Source of the DNA: Chloroflexota bacterium
GTDB lineage: Bacteria; Chloroflexota; Limnocylindria; Limnocylindrales; CSP1-4
Assembly: GCA_003141455.1 (NCBI GenBank)
Contig: PLMA01000068.1
Location: 1 to 48,492, forward strand
Direction: 5' to 3'
Length of the DNA stretch: 48,492 nucleotides
In this document: positions 33,540-43,500 of the stretch, piece after piece
Numbering within the stretch: position 1 is the first letter of the stretch
Layout: the number at the start of each line of letters is the position of its first letter
The notes under the pieces: generated by a model
What the model was told of the DNA's origin: nothing
Database searches by the model: none
The model's input: the letters and a program-made list of their open reading frames with translations, nothing else
Made by a program: the position numbers and the translations under genes

Positions 33540-36500
33540 CTACGGGATCCCAACCTCAAGTCGAGCCAGAACCATGCCCGCGCCCGAGTTGCCCTGGACC
33601 AGGAAGATCCCCTGGATCGCGGGGCCGCCTCCCACATTGCCCGGCCCGAACATGTGGTAGGCGCCCGGCTGCACTTCCAGCTGCGGATGATCCGGGGTAG
33701 AGCCAAGTCCCGTGTTCTCCGAGGTCGGCGCGAGCCAGGAGACCTCGTAGCACGGTTGGCCCATCACGTCGCAGGCGTCCGCTGCCATGCCACCGATCCA
33801 GGCGTCCACCAAGAAGAGCCGACTGCCCCCACCTGTCTCCTTCCAGGCCGCCATGGCGCTCGGCAGCGAATGGACGAAGCCGTTCGACGGAGTCGACAGT
33901 TCGCCGACGGCCGAGAGCATGCCGTCCGAGCCGACCCGGATGGCCCAGTATCCCTCGGGGGCAATCTGGCCGTCGACCACGTTGGCGTAGCACGTCCGGG
34001 ATGGTGACGACTCGTAGATGACGGTTGGTCGACACCTGAATCCGGCCGGGACCGGCCCCTTCACGATGGCGATCCGGCCGGCGAGGTGTGCCGGGTCGGC
34101 GGCCCAGAGCGTCGCGAACTCGGCCGCGGTCAGGGGACGATTGCCCGAGCCCATGAGGCCGGTCGGGGCGGCGACGGGGGATACCGTCGGGAAGGGGATG
34201 GGCGTTTCCGGAGGAGCGGTCGTGGGCGTGGGCGACGGTGGCGGCGTGGCGGAGGCGCCGGGCAACGCAATGTCACCAACCTGCGCAATGACGTGGTATG
34301 CGAAGCCATCGCCGTGGCTCCCCTTGCTGTCGGTGGGGGTGTACACGGGCAAGCACCTCACGAGGAACACGCCGTATCGCGACGGGTCGGTCGAGTCTAT
34401 GCCCGCGGTGTCGTCCACCTGAACAGGCTGGGGCGTGAGGCTACTAGCGGGCATCGGCCCGGTTGGCGTGTCGGTGATTCGTGACCCGGCGGGCTCGCGC
34501 ACGAGGTAGCCGCCGACCAGGAATGTGGTGTCTCCGCTGATTGTCCAGGGCCACGCCTCGGTGGCGTGGAACGCCAGCCGTGAGGACGAAGCGGGCGTGA
34601 TCTGGGCCATCAGGTACAACGCGCCCGGACCCAGGTACCGGAAGGCGAAGATGCCGGGGACGCGCGCCGGCGAGAATCCGCCACCAAATACGCACATCCG
34701 CGTGGGCATGCCGTGGACCAGGCCGATCGTGCCGGAGTCGATCGTGGGCACGCAGCCGGGCGCCCCGGACTCGCTGGAGTCGATCGTGACGGCGGCGACC
34801 AGGGTCGTATTGGCCGGCAGCGCCGGGCCGGCCATTACCGCCGCCAGCTCGGCTGCCGTCAGGGCTCGATCGACCGGGTAACCGGCTGGCGGGGTGGCGG
34901 CGGGCAGGGTGGGGGACGGCGTCGGGACAGGGGTCGCCACCGGTGCCGAGACGTCTGCCAGCTTTGCGAACACTCGCCACGCGCCGCACCCTCTGGACGA
35001 TTGCGGCGGGTCGCCGGCGCACGCCTCCGTCACGGAGCGGACGACGTAGACGCCGTGTACCGGCGCCGCGTGGTCGACCGAATCGATGATGCGCATGCCG
35101 CCGGCGCCGACGTGTCGGGCATTGCCTCGCAGCGATAAGGGATCGTAGCTGGGCAATGGTGACGGCGGGCTGTACTCGTGGTCGGCCTGGATGCCTGGCG
35201 CGGTCGAGTCGTCGCTGAGCCAGTCGTCGTAAGGGCAGTCTTCGCCGTCCGGCAGGAGGATCTCGCCCGAGGTGGGCGGCCGGGCGCAACTCTCCATGAG
35301 CCCCTCCGCGCCCAGCCAGCCGTCGACGAGGAACGTCTTGCCCTGAAGTGGCCACTCGTCGGCCACGCGGAAAGCCATCTGGGCCGGGGCCGGCGTGATC
35401 TCGCCGATAAAGCCAAGCACGCCAGGCCCGAGGTAGCGGAAGGCGAAGACGCCGGCGGCCTTCGGCGTGGACAGGTAAGTCGACACCCCGGCACCCATCA
35501 CGCAGACCTGCGCGCCCATCCCTTCGACCACCCCGATCGTCGGGTAGCGGTCCATCGGGCAGACGTCTGTGTTCGCGTCGATCGTGACCGAGGCGACCAG
35601 AGGCGCATTCGGGAGCATAGCCGGGCGGGCCATGAGCGCGGCCAGTTCGGCTGCCGTCAGGGCTCGGCCGGCCGGGTAGCCGGCGAGCGAGGCGGGCGGC
35701 GTTGCGGTCGCCTGGGGCAGAGAGACGTCGGCGACCTTCGCCATCACTACCCAGTCCCCGCAGGAGGGGAGGTCGCAACTCACAGCGCTCGCTTGCGAGC
35801 GAACGACGTAAACGCCTTTGACCGGTGAGTCGCTGGGGATCGAGTCGTAGAAGCGCGCCCCTCCGGCCCCCACCTCGTGACCGCCCTGGACGGACACACC
35901 GAGTTTCGCGCCCGTGATCTCCCAGGACGGCACCGTGCTCGCATCGCCCGCCAGCCAGGTCGTCTTGCACGTGTTGTCCGGGCCCGCAGGATCGAGCGGG
36001 TCGCCCGCGCCGAACAGCGGCTGGGTGCAGCCGATCGCGTAGCTACCCACCGACTGCGGCGGAGCAGAGCTGCCCAACCAGCCTTCGACCAGGAACGGCT
36101 TGCCGCTTTGTTCGTTGGGCCACTGCTCGGAGGCCCGGAACGCCAGCTTCGAGGTGGAGCCCGCCCCGAGTTCAGGCGGCGACACGATCGCTCCCAGGAG
36201 GCCCAGGTAACCCGGAGCGAGGTACCGGAAGGCGAAGGTCGCGGTGGTTTTCGAGTCGTAGGCGTCGAACGCGTTGTACGTGCCCATCACGCAGACCTGC
36301 GCGCCCATCCCTTCGACCATACCGAGAGTCTTGTAGCGGTCGTTCGGGCAGACATAGGTTGTTGGGTTGATCGTCACCTTTGCCACGAGGGCCGTATTCG
36401 TCGGCAGGGCCGGACCGGCCATGAGCGCGGCCAGCTCGGCGGTGGTGAGCGCGCGATCGGCGGGGTAGCCGGCCAGCCCCGACGCGGCCGGCGTCACCTG

Positions 36501-36752
36501 GAACCGCGGAACCACCACCAGCGCCGCGGCTAGAAGCAGGACGGCAGCGACGCTGGCACCGGCGAGCAGTGTCCTCGGCGCAGCGCGTCCGGATCGGGGC
36601 GAGAAGGCCCGCCAGGAGTGCCTGGGCTTTACCGGCGCGGCGTCGACGGCCTGGAGCACCTGGTCCGCAAGACCTTCGGGCAGCCGGCCCGCGGATCGAC
36701 GGGCCAGATGCGCTCGCAGATCCTGGTCGATCGGGGGGAGCTGGCCGCTCAT
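33540..36752 (-). CDS. Membrane partner of the ECF sigma factor, with four repeated extracellular domains
   Basis: The N-terminal 60 residues are cytoplasmic by charge and position, and would be the sigma-binding part. One membrane helix lies at about 62-82. The outer region has four related repeats at about 94-346, 357-604, 623-832 and 868-1070. Each begins GYPxxRALTxAELAALMAGP (the fourth is diverged), continues with FAFRYLGPG and FLVxGWLG, and ends with GVYVVRS and an AKVADVS strand. Thr/Pro-rich linkers separate them. The start codon overlaps the sigma factor stop by four bases, so translation is coupled. No zinc-binding ASD motif (HxxxCxxC) is visible in the cytoplasmic part. It is most likely an anti-sigma factor or sensor; the ligand is unknown. 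Confidence 0.8.
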   Translation of the reverse strand: MSGQLPPIDQDLRAHLARRSAGRLPEGLADQVLQAVDAAPVKPRHSWRAFSPRSGRAAPRTLLAGASVAAVLLLAAALVVVPRFQVTPAASGLAGYPADRALTTAELAALMAGPALPTNTALVAKVTINPTTYVCPNDRYKTLGMVEGMGAQVCVMGTYNAFDAYDSKTTATFAFRYLAPGYLGLLGAIVSPPELGAGSTSKLAFRASEQWPNEQSGKPFLVEGWLGSSAPPQSVGSYAIGCTQPLFGAGDPLDPAGPDNTCKTTWLAGDASTVPSWEITGAKLGVSVQGGHEVGAGGARFYDSIPSDSPVKGVYVVRSQASAVSCDLPSCGDWVVMAKVADVSLPQATATPPASLAGYPAGRALTAAELAALMARPAMLPNAPLVASVTIDANTDVCPMDRYPTIGVVEGMGAQVCVMGAGVSTYLSTPKAAGVFAFRYLGPGVLGFIGEITPAPAQMAFRVADEWPLQGKTFLVDGWLGAEGLMESCARPPTSGEILLPDGEDCPYDDWLSDDSTAPGIQADHEYSPPSPLPSYDPLSLRGNARHVGAGGMRIIDSVDHAAPVHGVYVVRSVTEACAGDPPQSSRGCGAWRVFAKLADVSAPVATPVPTPSPTLPAATPPAGYPVDRALTAAELAAVMAGPALPANTTLVAAVTIDSSESGAPGCVPTIDSGTIGLVHGMPTRMCVFGGGFSPARVPGIFAFRYLGPGALYLMAQITPASSSRLAFHATEAWPWTISGDTTFLVGGYLVREPAGSRITDTPTGPMPASSLTPQPVQVDDTAGIDSTDPSRYGVFLVRCLPVYTPTDSKGSHGDGFAYHVIAQVGDIALPGASATPPPSPTPTTAPPETPIPFPTVSPVAAPTGLMGSGNRPLTAAEFATLWAADPAHLAGRIAIVKGPVPAGFRCRPTVIYESSPSRTCYANVVDGQIAPEGYWAIRVGSDGMLSAVGELSTPSNGFVHSLPSAMAAWKETGGGSRLFLVDAWIGGMAADACDVMGQPCYEVSWLAPTSENTGLGSTPDHPQLEVQPGAYHMFGPGNVGGGPAIQGIFLVQGNSGAGMVLARLEVGIP

Positions 36753-37318
36753 CGCGACTCCCTCGCGAGCGCCGACTCGAGGGCCGCTCGGGCGCGGTGG
36801 AGTCGGGACTTGACCGTTCCTTCGGGTGCGCCCAGCACCGCAGCGATCTCCGAGACCGGTCGATTCTGGAGGTGATGGAGGACGAGAACCGCCCGATCGT
36901 CGACCGAAAGGCCGCCGAAGGCTCGATCGAAGGCGTCCGAATCGGCGGTTCGGTCGGCCAGCGATCGCTCGGGTGAAGCCGGTTCTCGATCATCTAGCGG
37001 ATCGAGCAGCCGGATCTCGCGGATGCGGGTTCGACCTCGCCGGCGAAGCTGGGCCCGGCAGGCGTTCAGGCTGATCCGCCACAGCCAGGCGTCGAAGAGG
37101 TCCGGGTCGCGCAGCGCGTCGCGATGGCACCATGCCGACACGAAGGTCTCCTGAGTGGCGTCGGCGGCGTCTGCGGGATCGCCCAGGATGGCGAGGGAAG
37201 TGCGGTACACGGCATCGACCCGGCTACGGACGAGGGCATCGAAGGCATCGCGATCGCGTGTGTCGGCCCCTGGGGGTCCGACACCCCGCCGGGCTCTCTC
37301 GACGAGCGCTCGCTCCAT
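36749..37318 (-). CDS. ECF RNA polymerase sigma factor
   Basis: Sigma-70 region 2 covers about residues 25-95 (AILGDPADAADATQETFVSA, FDAWLWRISLNACRAQLRR), and region 4 covers about 130-185 (VLHHLQNRPVSEIAAVLGAP, TVKSRLHRARAAL). Region 3 is absent, as in extracytoplasmic-function sigma factors. The start (ATG at 37318) has GGGAGG three bases upstream. The downstream gene, overlapping by four bases, encodes its probable membrane regulator. A TATAGGT on the minus strand about 30 bases before the start may be part of its promoter. Confidence 0.93.
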   Translation of the reverse strand: MERALVERARRGVGPPGADTRDRDAFDALVRSRVDAVYRTSLAILGDPADAADATQETFVSAWCHRDALRDPDLFDAWLWRISLNACRAQLRRRGRTRIREIRLLDPLDDREPASPERSLADRTADSDAFDRAFGGLSVDDRAVLVLHHLQNRPVSEIAAVLGAPEGTVKSRLHRARAALESALARESR

Positions 37319-37410
37319 GTGCCTCCCTCTGCGCCTCTACCTATACAGATGCCGACCGAGGGCCCGCGGTTGCATCCGGCCGAGAATCGACACCAGATTC
37401 GGGTCCTGCC

Positions 37411-37821
37411 CTAGTCGACTCCCAGGTCGTGCAACCGGCCCTCGTCGATCCCGAGGTGGTGGGCCAGCTCGTGGATGACCGTTACCCAGACTTCGTGCTC
37501 CAGCTCATCGGGATCCGGGAAGTCTTCGATGAGGGCCTCGCGGAAGAGCGTGATCTTGTTTGGCACGAAGGCCCAGTCGGCGGCGTACTCCGTCCGCGGC
37601 ACGCCTTCATATAGGCCGTAGAGTCCCTCGTCGGGACCCAGACCCGCTTCCCGGAGCTGCGTCCGCGTCGGCTCGCCGGCCACGACGATCGCCACTTCGT
37701 CCAGGGCGCGGGCGAACGGCTCGGGGATGGTGTCCAGCGCGCCGGATACCAGCTCCTCGAACCGAGCTGCCGCGGACAGGCTCCGGCGCCGCCCGGCGCT
37801 GCCCCTGGATCGCTTGGTCAT
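37411..37821 (-). CDS. Zincin-like metallopeptidase family protein
   Basis: This small protein, 136 residues, has the zinc-protease motif HELAH at 117-121 followed by HLGIDEGRLHDLG, typical of the zincin-like metallopeptidase family (the DUF1025 group). The rest (PFARALDEVAIVVAGEPT, LYGLYEGVPRTE, NKITLFREALIEDF) also fits. The physiological substrate of this family is not established. The start (ATG at 37821) has no ribosome-binding site but lies six bases after TAGCAT, so it is probably leaderless. It is divergent from folE. Confidence 0.88.
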   Translation of the reverse strand: MTKRSRGSAGRRRSLSAAARFEELVSGALDTIPEPFARALDEVAIVVAGEPTRTQLREAGLGPDEGLYGLYEGVPRTEYAADWAFVPNKITLFREALIEDFPDPDELEHEVWVTVIHELAHHLGIDEGRLHDLGVD

Positions 37822-37827
37822 AGACGT

Positions 37828-37833
37828 ATGCTA
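37828..37833 (-). promoter_or_regulatory. Putative -10 element (TAGCAT) for a leaderless start
   Basis: The minus strand reads TAGCAT, six bases, then ATG at 37821. Confidence 0.5.
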
Positions 37834-37891
37834 CGGCTCGAAGTGACCGCGCAGCGCCCGCGGCGTACGATTCGGCGCAAGGGAGCCATCG

Positions 37892-38596
37892 ATGCCGATT
37901 GATCAGCCACCGTGGAACGACCAGCTCGACCTGGAGGCGCACGTCCGGCGGATGGTGGAGTCGATCGAGCGGGGCGAGGAAGAACCGGCCGATCTCGGCG
38001 CCGCCGCGCCCGCCGAACCGGTCCCGTCGGTCCACCCCGTGGAGTTGGCCGTGCGGGAGATCCTGCTCGAGATCGGCGAGGATCCGGAGCGCGAGGGGCT
38101 GGTCCGGACCCCTGAGCGGATGCACCGCATGTGGCTCGAGCTGACCTGCGGCTACCGTGTCGATCCCGATCGACTCATCAACGGCGCCGTCTTCGATGTC
38201 GGCTACAGCGAGATGGTGGTCATCAAGGGGATCCCGTTCTACTCGCTGTGCGAGCACCACATGCTGCCGTTCTTCGGCACCGCGGCCGTAGGCTACCTGC
38301 CACGAGGTCGGGTCATCGGGCTCTCGAAGATCCCGCGCGTGGTCGAGATGTACGCCCGGCGGCTGCAGGTCCAGGAGCGGATGACCCAGCAGATCGCCGA
38401 CTTCCTGCAGGAACGGCTGAACCCGTACGGCGTGGGCGTGGTCATAGAAGCGGAGCACCTGTGCCTGGCCATGCGTGGCGTTCAGAAGGGCGGTGCCACG
38501 ATGGTCACCAGCGGTGTGCTGGGAACTTTCCGAACGACGAAGGAAACACGCGACGAGTTCATGGCTCACCTCGAGAGGGCCGTACCGCGGGTCTAG
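37892..38596 (+). CDS. folE: GTP cyclohydrolase I
   Basis: This enzyme opens and rearranges GTP to dihydroneopterin triphosphate, the first step of folate and pterin synthesis. The zinc ligands Cys120, His123 (SLCEHHMLPF) and Cys191 (EHLCLAMRGV) are present, as are SKIPRVVEMYARRLQVQE and GATMVTSGVLGTFR. The N-terminal 45 residues are an extra acidic extension. The total of 234 residues is normal. AAGGGAG lies before the ATG at 37892. The small zinc protein and the B12 genes follow on the same strand. Confidence 0.96.
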   Translation: MPIDQPPWNDQLDLEAHVRRMVESIERGEEEPADLGAAAPAEPVPSVHPVELAVREILLEIGEDPEREGLVRTPERMHRMWLELTCGYRVDPDRLINGAVFDVGYSEMVVIKGIPFYSLCEHHMLPFFGTAAVGYLPRGRVIGLSKIPRVVEMYARRLQVQERMTQQIADFLQERLNPYGVGVVIEAEHLCLAMRGVQKGGATMVTSGVLGTFRTTKETRDEFMAHLERAVPRV

Positions 38597-38643
38597 CCGA
38601 GCGCGAATGGCGCCACGGCCCCTCGTTGGAAAGGGATCGAGAA

Positions 38644-38898
38644 GTGGGTAACGTTCTGGAAGACAATCCTCACGAGGAGCCGTGCGTCTCCTGTGGCGAG
38701 GAGACGGCGATCGGGAGCGTGTTCTTCTCCGACCGCCATGAAGGGACCATGCCGGACGGTCGGCGCGCCTTCCTCTGCTCCGAGTGTCAGAAGCCCGTTC
38801 GGGCCAAACAGCGATCGGTCGACATGAGCGATCCGGAGGTCTACATGTCCATGGTGGCCGGTGCGCAGTTCGTCTTTAGAGAATCGTCCGGGATGTGA
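38644..38898 (+). CDS. Small four-cysteine zinc-binding-like protein, 84 residues
   Basis: Two CxxC pairs (CVSCG and CSEC) about 40 residues apart suggest one zinc site. The GTG at 38644 has AAGGGA upstream at good spacing. The long frame starting at 38131 in the same phase overlaps folE and is rejected. The gene lies 47 bases after folE and may be on the same transcript. The family is not recognised. Confidence 0.7.
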   Translation: MGNVLEDNPHEEPCVSCGEETAIGSVFFSDRHEGTMPDGRRAFLCSECQKPVRAKQRSVDMSDPEVYMSMVAGAQFVFRESSGM

Positions 38899-38954
38899 GG
38901 CGCTCGCGCCGTCGGGATGCCGGGCCAGGAGCCGTCCCGCTGCTGCGGCGCCGC

Positions 38955-38960
38955 TATCAT
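38955..38960 (+). promoter_or_regulatory. Putative -10 element (TATCAT) for a leaderless start
   Basis: TATCAT is followed by seven bases and the ATG at 38968, with no Shine-Dalgarno sequence. Confidence 0.5.
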
Positions 38961-38967
38961 TCGCCGC

Positions 38968-39372
38968 ATGACTGAGCGCCCGATCAAAGTGCTGATTGCC
39001 AAGCCCGGCCTGGATGGCCACGACCGCGGGGCCAAAGTGCTCGCCCGCGGCCTCCGGGATGAAGGTTTCGAAGTCGTGTACACCGGGCTGCGCCAGACGC
39101 CCGAGATGGTAGCCACCGCGGCGCTGCAGGAAGACGTGGACGTCGTGGGGCTGTCCATCCTGTCGGGCGCGCACATGACGCTCGTGCCCCGGATCTGCGC
39201 GCTCTTGCGTGAGAAGGGGATGGACGACGTGCTCGTGGCGGCCGGCGGGATCATTCCCGACGTCGACGTGCCGGCGCTCAAAGAGAGTGGCGTGGCTGCC
39301 GTGTTCGGGCCGGGCACCACGATCCACGAGGTCGCGGAATTCCTGCGCGCCAACGCCCGGCCGCGGGACTAG
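38968..39372 (+). CDS. B12-binding subunit of a methylmalonyl-CoA-type mutase
   Basis: This 134-residue protein is a stand-alone cobalamin-binding domain. The DxHxxG motif is visible as DGHDRG (His18 is the lower axial ligand to cobalt), followed by the [10 protein letters not shown] and GGIIPDVD segments. In many bacteria and archaea such a subunit pairs with a separate catalytic subunit of methylmalonyl-CoA, ethylmalonyl-CoA or isobutyryl-CoA mutase. That large subunit is not in this window. meaB follows 11 bases downstream, which supports the assignment. The start appears leaderless. Confidence 0.92.
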   Translation: MTERPIKVLIAKPGLDGHDRGAKVLARGLRDEGFEVVYTGLRQTPEMVATAALQEDVDVVGLSILSGAHMTLVPRICALLREKGMDDVLVAAGGIIPDVDVPALKESGVAAVFGPGTTIHEVAEFLRANARPRD

Positions 39373-39383
39373 CGCTGACCGGC

Positions 39384-40517
39384 GTGGCCGAGACCCGCGC
39401 GCCGGCGAGTGGCGAGGCAGCGGTTTCGGCGCGCGCCCGAGCTCTGTGCGATGCGGCCCTGGCCGGTGATCGGAGATCGCTGGCGCGGTTGCTGACGGCC
39501 GTAGAGAACCGAACGCCCCTTGCCGAGGCCGCGCTGCGGCGCCTCTACCCGATGGCGGGGCGCGCCCAGATCGTCGGCGTAACCGGACCACCGGGGGCGG
39601 GCAAGAGCACGCTCGTGGCGGCGCTCATCGCCGAACTGCGGCGGGCCGGCCGCCCGGTCGCAGTGGTGGCCGTCGACCCATCCAGCCCGATCACGGGCGG
39701 CGCGGTCCTGGGCGATCGAGTCCGGATGCAGGCCTACTCCTCCGACGACGGCGTCTTCATCAGATCGATGGCCGCGCGAGGCCACTCCGGCGGGCTCTCG
39801 TCCGCGACCGCGGCCGCCGCGGCCGTCTTCGACGCGGTCGGGTTCGACATCGTTCTGGTCGAGACGGTCGGGACGGGCCAGAGTGAGGTCGAGGTGGCCG
39901 CCACGGCCGACACCACGGTCGTAGTGGAAGCACCCGAGATGGGCGACGAGATACAGGCCATCAAGGCGGGACTGCTGGAAGTGGCCGACATCGTCGTCGT
40001 CAACAAGGGCGATAGGCCTGGGGCGCATCGAACTGCCGGGCAGCTTGAGGCAATGCTCTCCCATGTCACTTCCCGGGAGGCGTCGCTGGGAGGTTCGGCG
40101 CCCAAGAACCCAGAGGTGCTCGTGACGACCGCCGCTACCGGCGAGGGAGTGGCCGGGCTGCTCGCCGCGATCGACCGTCACCGCTCGTCTGCCCGCGACT
40201 CGCTGGGTTCGCGGGCACGCCTCAAGCGAGCCGAAGCGCAGGTCTGGGCGGTGCTCGTGGATCGGCTGCACGAGCGGGTACGCTCGCTCGAGGCGGCCCA
40301 GGATGAGTCTGCCGCGGATGCGTCGATTGCCCCGGGTGGCCTCGCCGACGCGGCGGGAGATGGTTCGGGCGGGAGCGCCCCGGCCGGTGAGTTGCTGAGG
40401 GCCGTGGCGTCGCACGAGTTGGACCCCTTCGCCGCGGCGGACGCGCTGCTGGCATTGCTCGCCGGCGACCGAGGCGGACCGGCCGGTGCGGGCGGCGGAG
40501 GCGGCCGAGGCGCCTAG
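39384..40517 (+). CDS. meaB: Methylmalonyl-CoA mutase-associated GTPase MeaB
   Basis: MeaB is a G3E-family P-loop GTPase that loads and protects the B12 cofactor of acyl-CoA mutases. The P loop is GPPGAGKST, the Mg-binding aspartate lies in VAVDPSSPITGGAVLGDR, the switch is VETVGTGQSE, and the guanine motif is VVNKGD. The length of 377 residues includes a Gly/Ala-rich tail. The GTG at 39384 lies 11 bases after the B12 subunit stop without a clear ribosome-binding site, so translation may be coupled. Its end is convergent with the giant kinase gene. Confidence 0.95.
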   Translation: MAETRAPASGEAAVSARARALCDAALAGDRRSLARLLTAVENRTPLAEAALRRLYPMAGRAQIVGVTGPPGAGKSTLVAALIAELRRAGRPVAVVAVDPSSPITGGAVLGDRVRMQAYSSDDGVFIRSMAARGHSGGLSSATAAAAAVFDAVGFDIVLVETVGTGQSEVEVAATADTTVVVEAPEMGDEIQAIKAGLLEVADIVVVNKGDRPGAHRTAGQLEAMLSHVTSREASLGGSAPKNPEVLVTTAATGEGVAGLLAAIDRHRSSARDSLGSRARLKRAEAQVWAVLVDRLHERVRSLEAAQDESAADASIAPGGLADAAGDGSGGSAPAGELLRAVASHELDPFAAADALLALLAGDRGGPAGAGGGGGRGA

Positions 40518-40565
40518 GCGGCGACAGCGGCGAAGGCGGCCAGGTCGAGTTTCCAGGGCGGCCGG

Positions 40566-43500
40566 CTACCGCTCGGCTGCGGCGAGAACCTCGCGCACTA
40601 CCTGGATGACAGCCTCGATGTCGAATGGCTTGGCGAGCAGGCGAATGTCCCTTTGGGTCGCGAAGCCGCGCAGGTCCGGGTTGAGTACGTCTCCGCTCAT
40701 GAAGACCGCTCTTCGTGCCAGTTCCGGCCGGACTTCGATCGCGGCTTCGTAGAACTCCGTCCCGCTCATGCCGGCCATTCGATGATCGATGAGCATGACG
40801 TCGAAGTCGGACTCGCGTACCCCATCCAGAGCCTGCGCGCCATCGGGGAAAGGAACGCAATCCATCCCCGCCACCACCAGTGCCTTGCGCAGGAAGGAGC
40901 GGATAGACGGCTCGTCGTCCAGTGCCAGGATGAGCGGTCGCCGTGGAGAGGGGTCGGGCTGCGGATCTGCCGGCCGAGCAACGTCGCCCGACTCAGTGGT
41001 CGGCGGGGCAACGGGGGTGTCCGTCGAGGCGGGCCTGGCGGGCTCGTCGACGGTCGTCTCCGTGGCCTTCTTCTTGCCTGTGGCCTTGGCCGCGACTTTG
41101 GCTACGGCCGTGATCGTTGCCTTTGCCGTGGCCCTGGCCGCGGCTGTCGCCCTGCCCGCGGCCTTGGCCGTGGCTGGCGTGGCCAGCCCGGAGTTCGCGG
41201 CCGATTCGGAAGCGGCCCGGGTTGTGCCTGCCGGAGCGCCCGGCAGTCCCCGCCGTGGTGCCGCTCCCGGCCCCGTTCCCGCGCCTGGAATCGCGGCCGC
41301 TGCCTGTTTCGCCTGGGGCTGGCCGATCTCCAGGTTGTGCGCGGTCGTCGGGAGCTCGATCACGAAGCTGCTGCCAACGCCGCGCGGCCCTGGCTCGTAC
41401 CAGAGATGGCCGTTATGGGCGGCTACGATGCCGAATGAGACCGACAAACCCAGTCCGGTTCCCTCGCCCGGCTGCTTGGTCGTGAAGAACGGGTCGAAGA
41501 GCCTTGCCCGGGCCGACTCCGGGACGCCGGGGCCGTCGTCTCGAATCGTGATGCGGACCAGCTGAGGCTCGTCCGCCGGCCGCTCGCCCTTGACGGCCCC
41601 GGCTGTGGGTCGGGTCTTGACAACGGCGGCGCTGATCCAGAGCTGTGCGGGCGCCTTGCGATCGGTGGTCTTGTGCGCCTGGATGGCGTTGATGGTCAGG
41701 TTCAGCAACACCTGCTGGAGCTGCGCTCGGTCTAGATCAACCTCCGGCAGAGTGGCTGGGATGTCGACCTTGACCTGGATCTGATTGGCGTTCAGCGCGT
41801 ACGACTGGAGCTCGAGAACGCTCTGAACGAGCGCACCGATGCTGGTCGGTCGTCGCTCCGGCGGACGAGCCCTGGCGAAGTCGAGAAGGTTCTGGACTAT
41901 GCGGCGGGTTCGGTCCGCCTCCTGGACCAGGAGTCCGGCGTCGTGCCTCATGTCCTCGGGCAGACGCTCGTCGCTGCGCATCAGCTGGCTGAAGGCGATG
42001 ATCGCGGCCAGCGGGTTGTTCAGCTCGTGGGCAACGCCGGATACGAGCTGGCCGAGTGCCTCCATCTTCTGGGCTTGGAGCAGCTCCCGCTGGAGCCGGT
42101 CCTGGTCCGAGAGATCGTGGATGAGATGGAGGAAACGGCGCTGGCCGCCCAGGTCCACGACCCGAACCTCTATCTCCACGGGGAACTCGGAACCGTCCGG
42201 TCGCCTCCCGCAGTCCTGGAAGGTGCCGCGTCCCTGGGCCCACACGACCTGGCGGCGGCGAGCCATCTCCCGTTCGTCGGCGGTGATGAACTGACCGAAG
42301 TAGCGGCCGAGCACTTCGTCGCGCCGGAGGTGGTACAGGCGGACGGCGGCCTCGTTGGCGTCCAGGACGGTCCCGTCGAGTGCGGACACGAGGAGCGCGT
42401 CGGGTGATTCCTCGAACAGGGTGCGGTATCGCTCCTCCGACGAGACGAGCCGCTCGCGCAGACGGAAGTTGGCCAGGGCGATGGCGGTGATGCGGGCGAC
42501 CGAATCCAGGGCCGCCTCATCCAGCGGGAGCGAAGCCACCGGCTGCTCGAAGAAGCAGAGCAGGGCGCCGGCCAGCTCCTCGCCTGCGTGGATCGGGATC
42601 GCGCCGAACGAGCGGAAGCCCGAAGCGGCGGCGAGAGGCAAGACCCTCTCGTCCACCTGGCCGGCCACGAAGTCGCCGAGGACGCTGCTTGCGCCCGAGA
42701 GGAGCAGGCTGCCGCCGGGAGCGTCCTTCGCGGGAACGCCCTTCAGCCACAGCCGAAAAGCACCAGTCTCGCCCGCTACGGCGTGGGTCTCGAAATGGCG
42801 TCCGACTTCGATGAGCAGATAGCAGACGCCGCCGGCGTCGAGCGCCTCCCGGACCAGGGAAACCGTACGGTGAGCCAGCTCCTCGAACGAGCTGGCTTCC
42901 TCGCCGATCCGCGTCAGTTCATCCAGTGCGTCCAGTCGATGTCCCAGGGCTCGCTGGGCCGCGGCCCGATGCAGCAGCTCCGCACGCAGCCGGAAGTTGG
43001 CCAGCGAGATGCTGCAGATCCGGGCGATCGGCTCCAGGAAGTGGACGTCGAATTGCTGTCCCAGCGGCCGGTCGGCCCATTCCAGGTGGAGGACCCCCGC
43101 CAGCCTGTCGTCCACACGGAGAGGCAGGACGGCCTGCGCACGGGCCGTTCCGGCGTCCTGGTCGGAATCGTCCGGCTGCGACAGGTAGATCCCCTGGTCC
43201 GTCTGGAGCTCGCTGAACGGTGGCCAGTCGCCCGGCACCCGCGGAGATTCACTGAAAGCGGCCCAGCTCAGACTCGGATCTCCGACCCAGGTGATCGGAT
43301 CGACCCTGGCCGAGGAAGGATCGACCAGGATGTAGCCTCCGCCGGAGGCGCCGGTGGCGACGACCACGGCCTCGATCGTCTCCTGCGCGAGTCGCCCGAG
43401 ATCGTCCGTGGAGGCCCCGAGCAGCGTCAGCTCCTGGAGAGCTCTCAGCTCGGCCGTCAGCCGGCGCTCGTGCTCCGCTGCCTCAGCCAACCCCTCGCGC

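Noticed and set aside
34444-35970. A 508-residue frame inside the sigma-factor partner gene
   Set aside because: It is a same-strand frame in another phase with Arg/Pro/Gly-rich composition; the 1070-residue frame has clear internal repeats.
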